From contig NZ_CP100376.1 in assembly GCF_030515985.1 (NCBI RefSeq), positions 1,268,120 through 1,273,627 on the forward strand: 5,508 bases of DNA, given 5' to 3'. Positions 4,931 through 5,508 of this stretch are shown piece after piece. Position 1 is the first letter of the stretch; the number at the start of each line of letters is the position of its first letter. The position numbers and the translations under genes are program-made. Below the pieces are notes generated by a model. The model saw only the letters and a program-made list of their open reading frames with translations, searched no databases and was not told the origin of the DNA. The DNA is from Corynebacterium accolens. Its GTDB lineage: Bacteria; Actinomycetota; Actinomycetes; Mycobacteriales; Mycobacteriaceae.

Positions 4931-5508
4931 TTAGTCGAACTGGCCTTGGATAATGGCGGCCGCATCAAGCGGCGTTACGTGATAGGAGATCGGGTTCTGG
5001 TTGGAACCTGCCATAAGTGCGCCGGCGCAGGAGTGTCCCGCGCCCATCATGTGGCCTAGCTCGTGAGCGATGGTGCCTTGGAGAGCCTCAGGGTAAGTAG
5101 CATTGGGCATCTTGATGGAGACTAATTTGTGATCCGGGTAAGCCGAGCCTTGGACGTAGCCGCGAGGATCTGGATTGTAGATGATGGAAATGGTGTCATC
5201 ATCAGCTTCGGAAGGCTTTACTTCCTTAAGGGAAGCCTTCCCCTCGAGAGCCTCGTTCCACTCGGCAACGGCGGCGTCTAGCTGCTTGCGGTAGGGGAAG
5301 TTATCCGCCACTTTGTACTTCAGTACGCCATCGCTGAAATAAGGTTTTACAGAGTCCTCATCGTGGAGGATGGAAGGATCTGGGACCGGTTTCCCTTCGT
5401 TAGCCAGTTTGGTGATGGCCTTGCAGGTTCCAGGATCGATGATGGAACGTACTGGGTCGCTCTTTGCGTTCGCGGCCGGCGCGGCGATAGTACCGAGTAT
5501 GGCGGTGG
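4931..5508 (-). CDS. Secreted matrixin-like zinc metalloprotease (N-terminus beyond the window)
   Basis: The frame is open from the right edge to the TAA at 4931-4933, giving 191 visible residues. It opens with TAILGTIAAPAANA, the end of a signal peptide with an AxA-type cleavage site before KSD (about 5464), so the protein is probably exported. The zinc site HELGHMMGAGH (HExxHxxGxxH, 5065-5033) is followed by SCAGALM, where ALM fits the Met-turn of matrixin-type metzincins (family M10-like). Two cysteines are visible, one early in the mature part (GTCKA) and one right after the zinc site (HSCAG); they may form a disulfide. A GTG codon at 5311 could be mistaken for the start, but it would remove the signal peptide. 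The substrate is unknown, and the gene is independent of gntP because a strong terminator lies between them. Confidence 0.85.
   Translation of the reverse strand, partial: TAILGTIAAPAANAKSDPVRSIIDPGTCKAITKLANEGKPVPDPSILHDEDSVKPYFSDGVLKYKVADNFPYRKQLDAAVAEWNEALEGKASLKEVKPSEADDDTISIIYNPDPRGYVQGSAYPDHKLVSIKMPNATYPEALQGTIAHELGHMMGAGHSCAGALMAGSNQNPISYHVTPLDAAAIIQGQFD

Noticed and set aside
5309..5311. GTG as a start for the metalloprotease (126 residues)
   Set aside because: The frame continues upstream through a plausible mature N-terminus and a signal peptide end, so this GTG is an internal valine.
1..5508. CRISPR array, tRNA or insertion sequence
   Set aside because: I saw no regularly spaced direct repeats, no tRNA-like cloverleaf in the gaps, and no transposase frame or IS-type terminal repeats.

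Overview
The window looks like a chromosomal segment of an actinobacterium, most likely a Corynebacterium. This is inferred from the gluconate kinase and permease sequences, a GlxR/CRP-like half-site pair upstream of the kinase, and the secreted metzincin-type protein. No rRNA or other phylogenetic marker is present, so the genus is an inference.

Layout, left to right. (1) Positions 1-96 hold the last 31 codons of a plus-strand gene whose C-terminus resembles an IunH-type nucleoside hydrolase. (2) Positions 97-187 are a convergent intergenic gap with a long imperfect hairpin. (3) Positions 188-2617, minus strand, encode an 809-residue DUF262-DUF1524 protein, a single-chain GmrSD-like (type IV restriction) nuclease with an extra C-terminal extension. 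Sampled stretches of it are clearly more AT-rich than the gluconate genes, which suggests a horizontally acquired defence gene. (4) Positions 2618-2863 are a divergent control region with candidate promoters, a GlxR-like site, a 6-4-6 palindrome and a small hairpin. (5) gntK (2864-3373, plus) and gntP (3370-4764, minus) converge tail to tail with their stop codons overlapping at CTAA. A 12-bp perfect inverted repeat inside the 3' end of gntK sits where a gntP terminator would be expected. (6) Positions 4765-4930 hold the gntP leader, with an extended imperfect palindrome, and a strong intrinsic terminator for the next gene. (7) From 4931 to the right edge, minus strand, is a secreted matrixin-like zinc metalloprotease cut off inside its signal peptide.

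GntP imports gluconate and GntK phosphorylates it to 6-phosphogluconate for the pentose phosphate pathway, so the two genes form one catabolic unit although they are transcribed towards each other. The DUF262-DUF1524 gene is functionally unrelated and stands alone as a probable anti-phage gene, with no methyltransferase or other defence partner visible. Nothing here proves a new system. The points most worth a second look are the extra C-terminal region of the nuclease and the hairpins embedded in opposing coding sequences.
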